A stretch of DNA of 64,000 nt. Origin: Ectopseudomonas mendocina. GTDB taxonomy: Bacteria; Pseudomonadota; Gammaproteobacteria; Pseudomonadales; Pseudomonadaceae. A program made the translations under genes and the position numbers. Numbering within the stretch: position 1 is the stretch's first letter; every line of letters starts with the position of its first letter. The stretch is from assembly GCF_007049795.1 (NCBI RefSeq), contig NZ_SCFY01000005.1, positions 1 through 64,000 on the forward strand, in the 5' to 3' direction. The notes under the pieces are model-generated. The model ran no database searches, was not told the DNA's origin, and was given only the letters and a program-made list of their open reading frames with translations. Shown one piece after another: positions 39,157 to 47,290 of this stretch.

Positions 39157-39480
39157 CGTTGCGTGTAGTTGCGAGCCGTTGCAAAGCCACTCGGAATCCT
39201 GCGGAACGCTACCGGTTTTGACGACTTTTCGGCGTGCAACATCCTGAGGTTTTTTCGTTAGTATTACGGCTAATCTTGCGAGCATTGGGTGCGTGAAGGC
39301 CACGGAGCGATCTGTGGCCTTCGTCGTTTCCGGCCCGCGATGGCCACGCCCCATTGTCACGGGTCCTTCCTGGCCAGAAAGCAATGCGGGGGGCGCGAGC
39401 GCGGCGCATTTTTAGCGTCAGGGTGCGAACCAAGGTTCGCACGGTTCGCAGTTCGCACCCCGCCAGTTCGCACCAACCCC
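39157..39480. other. Non-coding gap with repeats
   Basis: The stretch has no gene. It holds a 9-bp-stem hairpin GAAGGCCAC/GTGGCCTTC (39295-39322, no T run) and a cluster of GTTCGCAC motifs: one inverted at 39423-39430 and direct copies at 39435, 39451 and 39466. An AT-rich segment (39249-39275) could hold a promoter. The motif cluster suggests a regulator-binding region before the methyltransferase genes. Confidence 0.5.
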
Positions 39481-39515
39481 AAAAACCCGCCCACTGTTGT
39501 AGTCGGCGGGTTTTT
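39481..39515. terminator. Bidirectional terminator
   Basis: AAAAACCCGCC (39481-39491) and GGCGGGTTTTT (39505-39515) form an 11-bp stem with A- and T-runs on both sides. It ends 20 nt before the start of the first methyltransferase gene. Confidence 0.75.
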
Positions 39516-39535
39516 CCATTTTCAGGACGCACACA

Positions 39536-40960
39536 TTGAACACGCTCAACGTCGAGTACCGCAAGGTCGAGGCGCTGATTCCCTACGCCCGCAATCCGCG
39601 CACGCACGCCGAGGGTCAGATCGCCAAGATCGCGGCCAGCATCGTCGAGTACGGCTGGACGAACCCGATCCTGGTCGATGGTGACAACGGCATCATCGCC
39701 GGGCACGGGCGTTTAGCCGCTGCGCGCAAGCTCGGGCTCGATCAGGTGCCGGTGATCGAACTGGCCCATCTGACCGTCGCGCAGAAGCGGGCACTGGTGA
39801 TCGCTGATAACCGGCTGGCGCTCGACGCGGGCTGGGACGAGGAGTTGCTGGCGCTCGAGCTGGCGGAGCTTTCCGAAGCAGGTTACGAGCTGTCGCTGAC
39901 CGGCTTCGAGAACATCGAGATCGACGCGCTGCTGGCTGATGCCACGTCCGCTGAAGCAGAACCGGTGGTGCAGGATGAAGCAGACGCCAACGAACCCGAT
40001 GCAGCAGACGATGTGCCTGCTGCGCCAGTGGTCGCAGTGTCGCGCGAAGGCGATGTCTGGGCCATCGGCGCGCACCGCCTGATCTGTGGCGACGCCACCG
40101 ACCGGGCCGTGGTTGCTGCGCTGATGCAGGGTGACCTCTCTCGCCTGTGTTTCACCTCGCCACCCTACGGCAACCAGCGCAATTACACCTCGGGCGGCAT
40201 CTCCGATTGGGACGGCCTGATGCGTGGCGTTTTTGCGCACTTGCCGATGACAGACGACGGTCAGGTGCTGGTCAACCTGGGGCTGATCCACCGCGACAAC
40301 GAGGTGATCCCGTATTGGGATGCGTGGCTAGGCTGGATGCGTCAGCAGGGCTGGCGGCGCTTCGCGTGGTACGTCTGGGATCAGGGGCCGGGAATGCCCG
40401 GCGACTGGGCAGGACGCTTCGCCCCGAGCTTCGAGTTCGTTTTCCACTTCAACCGCGAAAGCCGCAAGCCGAACAAGATCGTGCCCTGCAAACACGCGGG
40501 CCAGGAATCGCACCTGCGTGCCGATGGTTCGTCCACGGCGATGCGCGGCAAGGACGGCGAAGTCGGCGGCTGGACGCACAAGGGCCAGCCGACGCAGGAC
40601 ACGCGCATCCCCGACAGCGTGATCCGCGTGATGCGCCACAAGGGCAAGATCGGTCAGGACATCGACCACCCCGCCGTGTTCCCGGTCGCGCTGCCGGAGT
40701 TTGTGATCGAGGCCTACAGCGACGAGGGCGACATCGTGTTCGAACCCTTCGGCGGCAGCGGCACCACGATGCTGGCGGCCGAGCGCATCGGTCGGATCTG
40801 CCGTAGCGTGGAAATCGCGCCGGAGTACGTGGACGTCGCCATCAAACGCTTCCAGCAAAACCACCCCTGCGTGCCTGTCAGCTTGATCGCAACCGGTCAG
40901 TCCTTCGAGCAGGTCGCCGCCGAGCGCGCAACCACCTCTGACATCGAGGTGATGGCATGA
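39536..40960 (+). CDS. ParB-like/DNA methyltransferase fusion 1
   Basis: 474 residues from a TTG at 39536, with AGGA upstream. An N-terminal ParB/Srx-like domain (about 1-115; IPYARNPRTHAEGQIAKIAA, IIAGHGRLAAARKLG) is followed by a variable acidic linker and a beta-class amino-methyltransferase: catalytic FTSPPYGNQRNY, then the SAM site FEPFGGSGTTMLAAE near the C-terminus. It methylates A (N6) or C (N4); the target is unknown. No restriction endonuclease is adjacent, so self-protection or regulation of phage DNA is likely. It overlaps fusion 2 by 4 nt. Confidence 0.88.
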   Translation: MNTLNVEYRKVEALIPYARNPRTHAEGQIAKIAASIVEYGWTNPILVDGDNGIIAGHGRLAAARKLGLDQVPVIELAHLTVAQKRALVIADNRLALDAGWDEELLALELAELSEAGYELSLTGFENIEIDALLADATSAEAEPVVQDEADANEPDAADDVPAAPVVAVSREGDVWAIGAHRLICGDATDRAVVAALMQGDLSRLCFTSPPYGNQRNYTSGGISDWDGLMRGVFAHLPMTDDGQVLVNLGLIHRDNEVIPYWDAWLGWMRQQGWRRFAWYVWDQGPGMPGDWAGRFAPSFEFVFHFNRESRKPNKIVPCKHAGQESHLRADGSSTAMRGKDGEVGGWTHKGQPTQDTRIPDSVIRVMRHKGKIGQDIDHPAVFPVALPEFVIEAYSDEGDIVFEPFGGSGTTMLAAERIGRICRSVEIAPEYVDVAIKRFQQNHPCVPVSLIATGQSFEQVAAERATTSDIEVMA

Positions 40961-42192
40961 ACTGGCTGGCCGACAAGATCGAGCAGTGGCCGACCGCCAA
41001 GCTGCTGCCCTACGCCCGCAACGCGCGCACCCACTCCGAGGAGCAGGTGGCGCAGATCGCTGCCAGCATCGCCGAGTTCGGATTCACCAATCCGATCCTG
41101 GCGGGCAGCGACGGCATCATCGTTGCTGGTCACGGACGCTTGGCCGCCGCCCAGAAACTCGGGCTGGAGATCGTGCCGGTGGTCGTGCTGGATCACCTGA
41201 CGCCAACGCAGCGCCGCGCACTGGTCATCGCGGACAACCGCATTGCCGAGAACGCAGGCTGGGACGACGCGATGCTGCGCATCGAACTGGAAGCCTTGCA
41301 GCTGGACGGCTTCGACCTCGACATCACCGGCTTCGACGCCGACGCGCTGGCGGAACTGATCGCGGGCGACGAGCCGGACAACGAGGGGCAGACCGATGAG
41401 GATGCGGTGCCGGAGGTTGGAGAGACGCCGATCTCGCGCCCGGGCGATGTCTGGGTGCTGGGCCCACACCGGCTGCTGTGCGGCGATGCCACCGTGGCGG
41501 CAAGCTACGAGGCCTTGCTGCAAGGCGAGCCGGTCGACATGGTCTTCACAGACCCGCCGTACAACGTGAACTACGCCAACAGCGCCAAGGACAAGATGCG
41601 CGGAAAGGATCGCGCGATCCTCAACGACAACTTGGGCGACGGGTTCTACGACTTCCTGCTGGCGGCATTGACGCCCACCGTGGCGCAGTGCCGGGGCGGG
41701 ATCTACGTGGCGATGTCGTCGAGCGAACTGGATGTGCTGCAGGCCGCGTTCCGCGCCGCCGGGGGCAAGTGGTCGACCTTCATCATCTGGGCCAAGAACA
41801 CCTTCACGCTGGGCCGTGCCGATTACCAGCGCCAGTACGAGCCGATCCTCTACGGCTGGCCCGAGGGGGCGACACGCCACTGGTGTGGTGACCGTGATCA
41901 GGGCGATGTGTGGGCGATCAAGAAGCCGCAAAAGAACGACTTGCACCCGACGATGAAGCCGGTGGAGTTGGTCGAGCGCGCGATCCGCAATTCGAGCCGC
42001 CCTGGCAACGTGGTGCTCGATCCGTTCGGCGGTTCTGGCACGACGCTGATCGCAGCGGAGAAGTCAGGTCGCGTCGCGCGGCTGATCGAACTCGATCCGA
42101 AGTACGTGGATGTGATCGTGCGCCGGTGGGAGGACTTCACCGGCCAGACGGCTATCCGCGAGGCGGCAGACCAGGAAGTGTGCGCCAGTTGA
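40957..42192 (+). CDS. ParB-like/DNA methyltransferase fusion 2
   Basis: 411 residues. The same two-part plan as its upstream neighbour: ParB-like (LLPYARNARTHSEEQVAQIA, IIVAGHGRLAAAQKLG) and a methyltransferase with catalytic FTDPPYNVNYAN, HPTMKPVEL and LDPFGGSGTTLIAAE. The catalytic motif is DPPY here and SPPY in fusion 1, so the two probably modify different sites or bases. The N-terminal parts are clearly paralogous. Its end overlaps a leftward gene (convergent) by 41 nt. Confidence 0.88.
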   Translation: MNWLADKIEQWPTAKLLPYARNARTHSEEQVAQIAASIAEFGFTNPILAGSDGIIVAGHGRLAAAQKLGLEIVPVVVLDHLTPTQRRALVIADNRIAENAGWDDAMLRIELEALQLDGFDLDITGFDADALAELIAGDEPDNEGQTDEDAVPEVGETPISRPGDVWVLGPHRLLCGDATVAASYEALLQGEPVDMVFTDPPYNVNYANSAKDKMRGKDRAILNDNLGDGFYDFLLAALTPTVAQCRGGIYVAMSSSELDVLQAAFRAAGGKWSTFIIWAKNTFTLGRADYQRQYEPILYGWPEGATRHWCGDRDQGDVWAIKKPQKNDLHPTMKPVELVERAIRNSSRPGNVVLDPFGGSGTTLIAAEKSGRVARLIELDPKYVDVIVRRWEDFTGQTAIREAADQEVCAS

Positions 42193-42376
42193 ATGGCTGG
42201 CCGGGCTGCTTGGCCTCTTCTTCCTCGGCGATACGCCGCAGGATTTGCATAGTGGTGAGATCGCGCGGCAGTGCCATGCACATGACGCGCACGGCCTGCT
42301 CGATGGAGATGTCGGGACGCCGGTTGGCAATCAGCCAACGCAGCGCATGCTCCCGTTCGGCGGCAGGTGTGTTCAT
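42152..42376 (-). CDS. Small phage protein
   Basis: 74 residues from the ATG at 42376 (MNTPAAEREHALRWLIANRR). The peptide RPDISIEQAVRVMCMAL and the acidic helix RRIAEEEEAKQPG stand out. It is the last gene of the leftward cassette; its start overlaps the upstream stop by one base. It runs antisense into the end of methyltransferase fusion 2. Function unknown. Confidence 0.55.
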   Translation of the reverse strand: MNTPAAEREHALRWLIANRRPDISIEQAVRVMCMALPRDLTTMQILRRIAEEEEAKQPGQPFNWRTLPGLPPRG

Positions 42377-42738
42377 CAGGCTGCCAACTCTTCGCAGATC
42401 TCGCAGTGGATCACAAAGCCTGTCAGGTAAGGCAGGCCGCGCGGTATGCCGTGCTGCTTGCTGGTCTGGCGGCCAATCGTCCAGCCCATCCAGCGTTGGG
42501 TGGCGGCGTTGATCGCATCCTGCAAGGCTTGGCCTTGGTACAAACCGTTCTGGACGTCGTCGGCAAAGTGGCGTCCGTGGCGGCTGTCGAGGAAGATTCG
42601 CACCGACTCGAGGGGCTGGTGCGTGGCGTCCGAGATGGCGGTCATGGTCAAGGGCCATGCGGCTTCCGCGTGCTCGTTCATCGTGCCCCAAAAACCCCAG
42701 GCTTCGTTTTGGGTGCCGGGTATCTGGTTGGTGGTCAT
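42376..42738 (-). CDS. Phage cassette protein
   Basis: 120 residues, GGAG upstream. MTTNQIPGTQNEAWGFWGTM, SARFLDSRHGRHFAD-like RIFLDSRHGRHFADDVQNG and TQRWMGWTIGRQTSKQHGIP are distinctive; I recall similar unnamed proteins in related prophages. Preceded by a promoter-like repeat 39 nt upstream. Function unknown. Confidence 0.65.
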   Translation of the reverse strand: MTTNQIPGTQNEAWGFWGTMNEHAEAAWPLTMTAISDATHQPLESVRIFLDSRHGRHFADDVQNGLYQGQALQDAINAATQRWMGWTIGRQTSKQHGIPRGLPYLTGFVIHCEICEELAA

Positions 42739-42775
42739 GGTGTTTTCTCCTTCGGTTTGATCGTTGCGACACCTG

Positions 42776-42821
42776 TAGTAACGCGCTGTTCGATTGAGAA
42801 GCCAAGGTGTTCCTGGCTTCT
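42776..42821 (-). promoter_or_regulatory. Promoter-like repeat, copy 2, with hairpin
   Basis: Minus strand: TTGGCT, 18 nt ending CAGCGCG, then TTACTA in place of TTCATA. The TTGGCT arm is part of a hairpin (AGAAGCCA/TGGCTTCT, 42797-42821). It lies about 40 nt before the start at 42738. Confidence 0.55.
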
Positions 42822-42838
42822 TTTTCCATCAATTTCGA

Positions 42839-43198
42839 TCACCCGAGACGGGCCACGTAGCGGGCGTAATCACCGCCCTCGGGATTGACGTAAAGACAGG
42901 GTCGTCCAGGAGCAGTGACCTCGACGCAAAGGTAGCCGTCGCCAGTGCCGCCACCCTTGCCACGCAGCCAGTCGCGTGACACCAGCAGGCTGCGCCCAAA
43001 GGCGTCGAATTCGGCAGGGGTCAGCTCCTTGGTCTCGGTGACGTAGACCTTGTGCTGGTCGCGACCGCCCAGTTCGTCGAGGTCGGCAGGTTTGCGTGCA
43101 AACGGCAGGCGGACGCTCAATTCTTCGACCTGGAGGCTCTGGCCTCCAAACTGCAGGGTACGTTGGGTGCGTTCGATGGTGATGGTCATGGTGCTCAT
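42839..43198 (-). CDS. Phage cassette protein
   Basis: 119 residues with AGGAGAACCGCC before the ATG. Strand-rich: TITIERTQRTLQFGGQSLQV, YVTETKELTPAEFDAFGRSL, GYLCVEVTAPGRPCLYVNP. No catalytic motif. Preceded by a promoter-like repeat about 41 nt upstream. Function unknown. Confidence 0.65.
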   Translation of the reverse strand: MSTMTITIERTQRTLQFGGQSLQVEELSVRLPFARKPADLDELGGRDQHKVYVTETKELTPAEFDAFGRSLLVSRDWLRGKGGGTGDGYLCVEVTAPGRPCLYVNPEGGDYARYVARLG

Positions 43199-43235
43199 GG
43201 CGGTTCTCCTGGTGTGGCGTCGTCAATCACGACAC

Positions 43236-43290
43236 ATGTATGAACGCGCTGGTGGGGAGAGAAGCCAAGCTATTCATGGCTCTTCTCCCC
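43236..43290 (-). promoter_or_regulatory. Promoter-like repeat, copy 3, with hairpin
   Basis: Minus strand: TTGGCT, 18 nt ending CAGCGCG, TTCATA. A strong hairpin (GGGGAGAGAAGCCA against TGGCTCTTCTCCCC, 43254-43290) covers the TTGGCT arm and lies 9 nt after the stop of the preceding leftward gene, so it could also end that transcript. Confidence 0.6.
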
Positions 43291-43298
43291 ATCTTCTT

Positions 43299-43862
43299 TC
43301 ATGCGATGCGGTAGATCCGCTCGCCACCCTGCGGCTTGTCCGAGACGATGGTCAGGCCGAGCCTTTTCTTGAAGGCTCCGGCGAAGGTACCGCGCACCGT
43401 GTGCGCCTGCCAGCCGGTGGCGGTGCAGATCTGGCCGATGGTTGCGCCCTCGGGGCGTTGCAGCATCCGGATCACTTCGGCCTGCTTGCTGTTGTCGCGG
43501 GTGCGAGGCTTAACCCACGTTGCTTCGGCGGCGGTGACGGCGGCTTCCAGTTCGTGATCGCTCGTGTCGGCTGACGCGCCTTCAGCGTTGGCGATGATCT
43601 GGTCGAGATGAGCTTCGAATTGACCGACGTTCTTCTTTTTCAATCCGGGGCGCGGCATGCCCAGGACGTCGTAGCCCTCAGCCGCGACAAACCAGTCGGT
43701 GCCGTCGGTGGTGATCAGTGCGCGGTTAAACAAGCCGTCGAGCACTTTCTTGCGCGCGCCGCCTTTGATGTTGTCAGGGAACCAGTCGATTTTGCCGCTG
43801 GTGTGCTCAACAGCGTGGGCCAGGATCGCGTGCTGTGCCGGGGTCAATTGGGTGGTGGTCAT
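43299..43862 (-). CDS. DUF3489-domain protein
   Basis: 187 residues from the ATG at 43862, with AAGGAG 6 nt upstream; the frame is open to 44033 but lacks a start there. The C-terminal 65 residues (SKQAEVIRMLQRPEGATIGQ, CTATGWQAHTVRGTFAGAFK) form the DUF3489 winged-helix-like domain. The N-terminal half is TTTQLTPAQHAILAHAVEHT. Probably DNA-binding; target unknown. Confidence 0.8.
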   Translation of the reverse strand: MTTTQLTPAQHAILAHAVEHTSGKIDWFPDNIKGGARKKVLDGLFNRALITTDGTDWFVAAEGYDVLGMPRPGLKKKNVGQFEAHLDQIIANAEGASADTSDHELEAAVTAAEATWVKPRTRDNSKQAEVIRMLQRPEGATIGQICTATGWQAHTVRGTFAGAFKKRLGLTIVSDKPQGGERIYRIA

Positions 43863-43893
43863 GTCTTGCTCCTTCGATGTGGTGGACGGTGAT

Positions 43894-43943
43894 GTGATGA
43901 ACGCGCTGTTCCCAAGTGAAGCCAAGCGCTTTCTGCTTGGCTT
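43894..43943 (-). promoter_or_regulatory. Promoter-like repeat, copy 4, with hairpin
   Basis: Minus strand: TTGGCT, 18 nt ending CAGCGCG, TTCATC, 34 nt before the DUF3489 gene. Hairpin AAGCCAAGC/GCTTGGCTT (43919-43943) includes the TTGGCT arm. Confidence 0.6.
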
Positions 43944-43968
43944 ACAGGGTTCGCAATCAGGTGTTGGC

Positions 43969-44154
43969 CTATTCCGACTGCGTGGCTTTGCGGCCCTGCT
44001 CGACACCGGCGTTGAAGGCTGCTTCGAGCGCATCGCGTAAGCACCAGACCGCCACGTCGTGGAAATCGAGGCTGTCCGAGCGGCGGGTTTCCAGGGTTTC
44101 GATGCCCAGCTTGTTTTGCGCGATCTGGGTCAGGAGTTGTTCGAGCTTGCTCAT
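43969..44154 (-). CDS. DUF6900-type small protein
   Basis: 61 residues with AAAGGA upstream. LTQIAQNKLGIETLETRRSD and SLDFHDVAVWCLRDALEAAF are typical of the small family I recall as DUF6900. First gene of the leftward cassette. Function unknown. Confidence 0.75.
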   Translation of the reverse strand: MSKLEQLLTQIAQNKLGIETLETRRSDSLDFHDVAVWCLRDALEAAFNAGVEQGRKATQSE

Positions 44155-44185
44155 GTCCGTGTCCTTTCATGGTGTTGATGACGAA

Positions 44186-44222
44186 CGTATGAACGCGCTG
44201 TTCCAGATGGAAGCCAAGCTCA
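44186..44222 (-). promoter_or_regulatory. Promoter-like repeat, copy 5
   Basis: Minus strand: TTGGCT, 18 nt ending CAGCGCG, TTCATA, 34 nt before the DUF6900-type start. No hairpin partner is seen. Being the most upstream copy, it could drive the whole leftward cassette. Confidence 0.6.
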
Positions 44223-44283
44223 ATCCGCAGGCGAATTTGGCAAATGAGCGAACAAATGATTGAAGGTGCCCCGAAGGGGAAAT

Positions 44284-44820
44284 ATGGGTATTTCGATTCG
44301 TGCCTACGCACGCCACCGAGGGGTGTCCGATGCGGCGGTGCGCAAGGCCATCGCTGCGGGACGGATCACGCCGGAGGCAGACGGAACGATTGATGCCGAG
44401 CGCGTCGACCGGGAGTGGGCACGCAATTCCGATGCGCCGCGCAACGGCACGGCCACCCGCGCGGTCAAGGTCGCCGTACCGGAAGCCGGTGGCACCCCGG
44501 GGGATGGGCCAGCGGCATTGCCAGCAGGTGGCACGTCCTTGTTGCAAGCGCGGACGGTCAACGAAGTGGTCAAGGCGCAAACCAACAAGGTGCGCCTGGC
44601 CCGCCTCAAGGGCGAGCTGGTAGATCGGCCGCAGGCCATCGCCCATGTTTTCAAGCTGGCGCGCTCCGAACGCGATGCCTGGCTCAACTGGCCCGCGCGC
44701 ATCTCGGCACAGATGGCAGCCAAGCTCGGCGTCGATCCTCACACGATGCACATCGCCCTGGAGGCAGCTGTGCGTGAGCACCTGCAGGAACTGGGCGAGA
44801 TCCGCCCAAGGGTGGATTGA
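44284..44820 (+). CDS. Terminase small subunit, Nu1-like
   Basis: 178 residues from the ATG at 44284 (AGGGGAAAT upstream). The N-terminal helix-turn-helix (YARHRGVSDAAVRKAIAAGR) matches Nu1-type small subunits that bind cos DNA. A linker and a C-terminal helical part (AHVFKLARSERDAWLNWPAR) that should contact the large subunit follow. Directly upstream of the large subunit gene. Confidence 0.8.
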   Translation: MGISIRAYARHRGVSDAAVRKAIAAGRITPEADGTIDAERVDREWARNSDAPRNGTATRAVKVAVPEAGGTPGDGPAALPAGGTSLLQARTVNEVVKAQTNKVRLARLKGELVDRPQAIAHVFKLARSERDAWLNWPARISAQMAAKLGVDPHTMHIALEAAVREHLQELGEIRPRVD

Positions 44821-46781
44821 TGAACATGGACTACGAAGGCGCTGCCGAGATCGAACGCGCATGGCGTGAAGGACTGATGCCCGACCCGCTGCTCACCGTG
44901 TCCGAATGGTCGGATCGCCACCGGATGCTCTCCAGCAAGGCGTCTGCCGAGCCGGGGCGCTGGCGCACCAGCCGCACGCCGTACCTGAAAGCAATCATGG
45001 ACTGCCTGTCGCCGACCTCAGCGGTCGAGCGCGTGGTGTTCATGAAGGCGGCGCAGCTTGGCGCGACAGAGATGGGATCGAACTGGATAGGCTATGTCAT
45101 CCACCACGCGCCCGGGCCAATGATGGCTGTGTGGCCGACGGTGGAGATGGCCAAGCGCAACTCCAAGCAGCGAATCGATCCACTGATCGAGGAGTCATCC
45201 GCACTGGCCGAACTGATTGCACCGGCGCGCAGCCGGGATTCCGGCAACACCATCCTGGCCAAGGAGTTCCGGGGTGGCGTGCTGGTGATGACCGGTGCGA
45301 ACAGCGCGGTCGGCCTGCGTTCGATGCCGGTGCGGTATCTGTTCCTCGACGAGGTCGACGGCTATCCGTTGGACGTCGAGGGCGAAGGTGATGCGATCTC
45401 GCTGGCCGAAGCCCGCACACGCACCTTTGCTCGGCGCAAGATCTTCATCGTTTCGACGCCGACGATCTCAGGGGCGTCGGCTATCGAGCGCGAGTACGAA
45501 GCCAGCGACCAACGTCGCTACTTCGTGCCGTGTCCGCATTGCTCGCACCGGCAGTGGCTGCGCTTTGAGCAACTACGGTGGGATAAGGGCCAGCCTGAAA
45601 CCGCCGCCTACATCTGCGAGTCGTGTGACACCGCGATTGCCGAGCACCACAAGACATGGATGCTGGAGCACGGCGAGTGGCGGGCGATGATCACGGATGG
45701 CGCAGGCAAGACGGCAGGCTTTCACCTGTCGTCGCTGTACAGCCCGGTGGGCTGGCGTTCGTGGCGGGAGGTCGCCGCTGCCTGGGAAGCCGCCGTCAGC
45801 AAGGAATCAGGATCAGCAGCCGCCATCAAGACCTTCAAGAACACCGAACTGGGTGAAACCTGGGTCGAGGAAGGCGAAGCACCGGACTGGCAACGGTTGG
45901 TCGAGCGCCGAGAGGACTACCGCGTCGGTAGCGTGCCGCAAGGCGGTCTGCTGCTGGTGGGCGCGGCCGACGTGCAGAAGGATCGCATCGAGGCGTCGGT
46001 TTGGGCCTTCGGGCGCGGCAAGGAGTCCTGGCTGGTTGAGCACCGCGTGCTGATGGGTGACACCGCCCGCGACATGGTGTGGAAGCGCCTCGCCGAAATG
46101 CAGGCAGAAACCTGGACACATGCCTCTGGCGCGGCGATGCCATTGGTGCGCTTTGCGTTGGATACCGGGTTTGCCACGCAGGAGGCCTATGCCTTTGTGC
46201 GGGCCTGCCGCGATCCGCGTGTGATGGCGGTCAAGGGTGTGCCTCGCGGTGCAGCCTTGATCGGCACGCCGACGGCCATCGATGTCTCGCAGGGTGGCAA
46301 GAAGCTGCGCCGTGGCATCAAGGTGTACACGGTGGCAGTCAGCATCGCCAAGCTGGAGTTTTACAACAACCTGCGCAAGAGCGCAGATGTTGGCGAGGAC
46401 GGATTGACCACGGTGTTCCCGGCCGGGTTCGTCCATCTGCCCAAGATCGACGCCGAGTTCATCCAGCAACTCTGCGCGGAGCAACTGATCACCCGCCGCG
46501 ACCGCAACGGCTTCCCGGTGCGCGAGTGGCAAAAGATGCGCGAGCGCAATGAGGCGCTCGACTGCTACGTCTACGCCCGCGCGGCCGCATCGGCGGCGGG
46601 CCTGGATCGCTTCGAGGAACGCCACTGGCGGGAATTGGAGCGGCAGCTTGGGGTGGCCAGTCCGCCACCCCCTGAAACAACAACCGAATCGATCAACGAG
46701 GCCACCCAACGCGGTGGCCTCGCTGTTTCTGGCAACCGCAACAACGGTCGGCGCGTGATCAAAAGCCGCTGGCTGTCCTGA
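44820..46781 (+). CDS. Terminase large subunit, GpA family
   Basis: 653 residues from the ATG at 44820 (overlapping the small-subunit stop); TTG at 44817 is possible. The ATPase has a Walker A-like KAAQLGATE (76-84), Walker B YLFLDEVDG (173-181) and STPTISGAS. A zinc-like CPHC...CESC lies near 240-270. The C-terminal nuclease part has VGAADVQKDRIEASVWAFG (Asp) and RFALDTGFATQEAY. It is close to lambda GpA in length, so packaging from cos sites is expected. Confidence 0.92.
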   Translation: MNMDYEGAAEIERAWREGLMPDPLLTVSEWSDRHRMLSSKASAEPGRWRTSRTPYLKAIMDCLSPTSAVERVVFMKAAQLGATEMGSNWIGYVIHHAPGPMMAVWPTVEMAKRNSKQRIDPLIEESSALAELIAPARSRDSGNTILAKEFRGGVLVMTGANSAVGLRSMPVRYLFLDEVDGYPLDVEGEGDAISLAEARTRTFARRKIFIVSTPTISGASAIEREYEASDQRRYFVPCPHCSHRQWLRFEQLRWDKGQPETAAYICESCDTAIAEHHKTWMLEHGEWRAMITDGAGKTAGFHLSSLYSPVGWRSWREVAAAWEAAVSKESGSAAAIKTFKNTELGETWVEEGEAPDWQRLVERREDYRVGSVPQGGLLLVGAADVQKDRIEASVWAFGRGKESWLVEHRVLMGDTARDMVWKRLAEMQAETWTHASGAAMPLVRFALDTGFATQEAYAFVRACRDPRVMAVKGVPRGAALIGTPTAIDVSQGGKKLRRGIKVYTVAVSIAKLEFYNNLRKSADVGEDGLTTVFPAGFVHLPKIDAEFIQQLCAEQLITRRDRNGFPVREWQKMRERNEALDCYVYARAAASAAGLDRFEERHWRELERQLGVASPPPPETTTESINEATQRGGLAVSGNRNNGRRVIKSRWLS

Positions 46782-46798
46782 CACCCCAAGGAGAAAAC

Positions 46799-47290
46799 AT
46801 GAGTCTTGCTACCCGTATCGAAAGTCTGGTCATCCGCGTAGCGCAGGAGTTCAACGACGTCCGCGCCAAGGCAGGCAACCTGGCCAACCTCACCACCACC
46901 GACAAGTCGAATCTGGTCGCGGCCATCAACGAACTGAAGGCCGCCGTGGTGTCCTCGGCAGTAATCGACGATGCGCAGGTCGCGACCACGACCACCTACT
47001 CGTCCAACAAGATCGTCTCGCTGCTCGATGCGCTCAAGACCGAGATCTTGGGTGGTGCCGATGCCGCCTATGACACGCTGGTGGAAATCCAGCAACTGCT
47101 GCAAAACGGCACCAGTGGTCTGGATGCGCTGCTCACCGCCGTCAATAACCGCGTGCGCTTCGATGCAGCGCAGTCGCTGACCGTTGCCGAACAACTGCAG
47201 GCACGCAGCAACATCGGTGCCGTCGCTGCCAGTGATGTCGGCAACACCGATACCGACTTCGTCGCCGTGTTCGAAGGCGCGCTGGTCTGA
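46799..47290 (+). CDS. Fibre-like virion protein A
   Basis: 163 residues, AAGGAG upstream. It starts MSLATRIESLVIRVAQEFND, a coiled-coil anchor like that of tail fibres, then has NLTTTDKSNLVAAINELKAA, a repeat phrase of phage fibre stalks, and ends with an LQARSNIGAVAASDV-type joint. It lies in the head gene block between terminase and gpW-like genes, so it may be a head fibre. It abuts the next gene. Confidence 0.6.
   Translation: MSLATRIESLVIRVAQEFNDVRAKAGNLANLTTTDKSNLVAAINELKAAVVSSAVIDDAQVATTTTYSSNKIVSLLDALKTEILGGADAAYDTLVEIQQLLQNGTSGLDALLTAVNNRVRFDAAQSLTVAEQLQARSNIGAVAASDVGNTDTDFVAVFEGALV

Noticed and set aside
40897..41946. 349-codon leftward frame over methyltransferase fusion 2
   Set aside because: Antisense shadow; the plus frame has DPPY and GGSGTT motifs.
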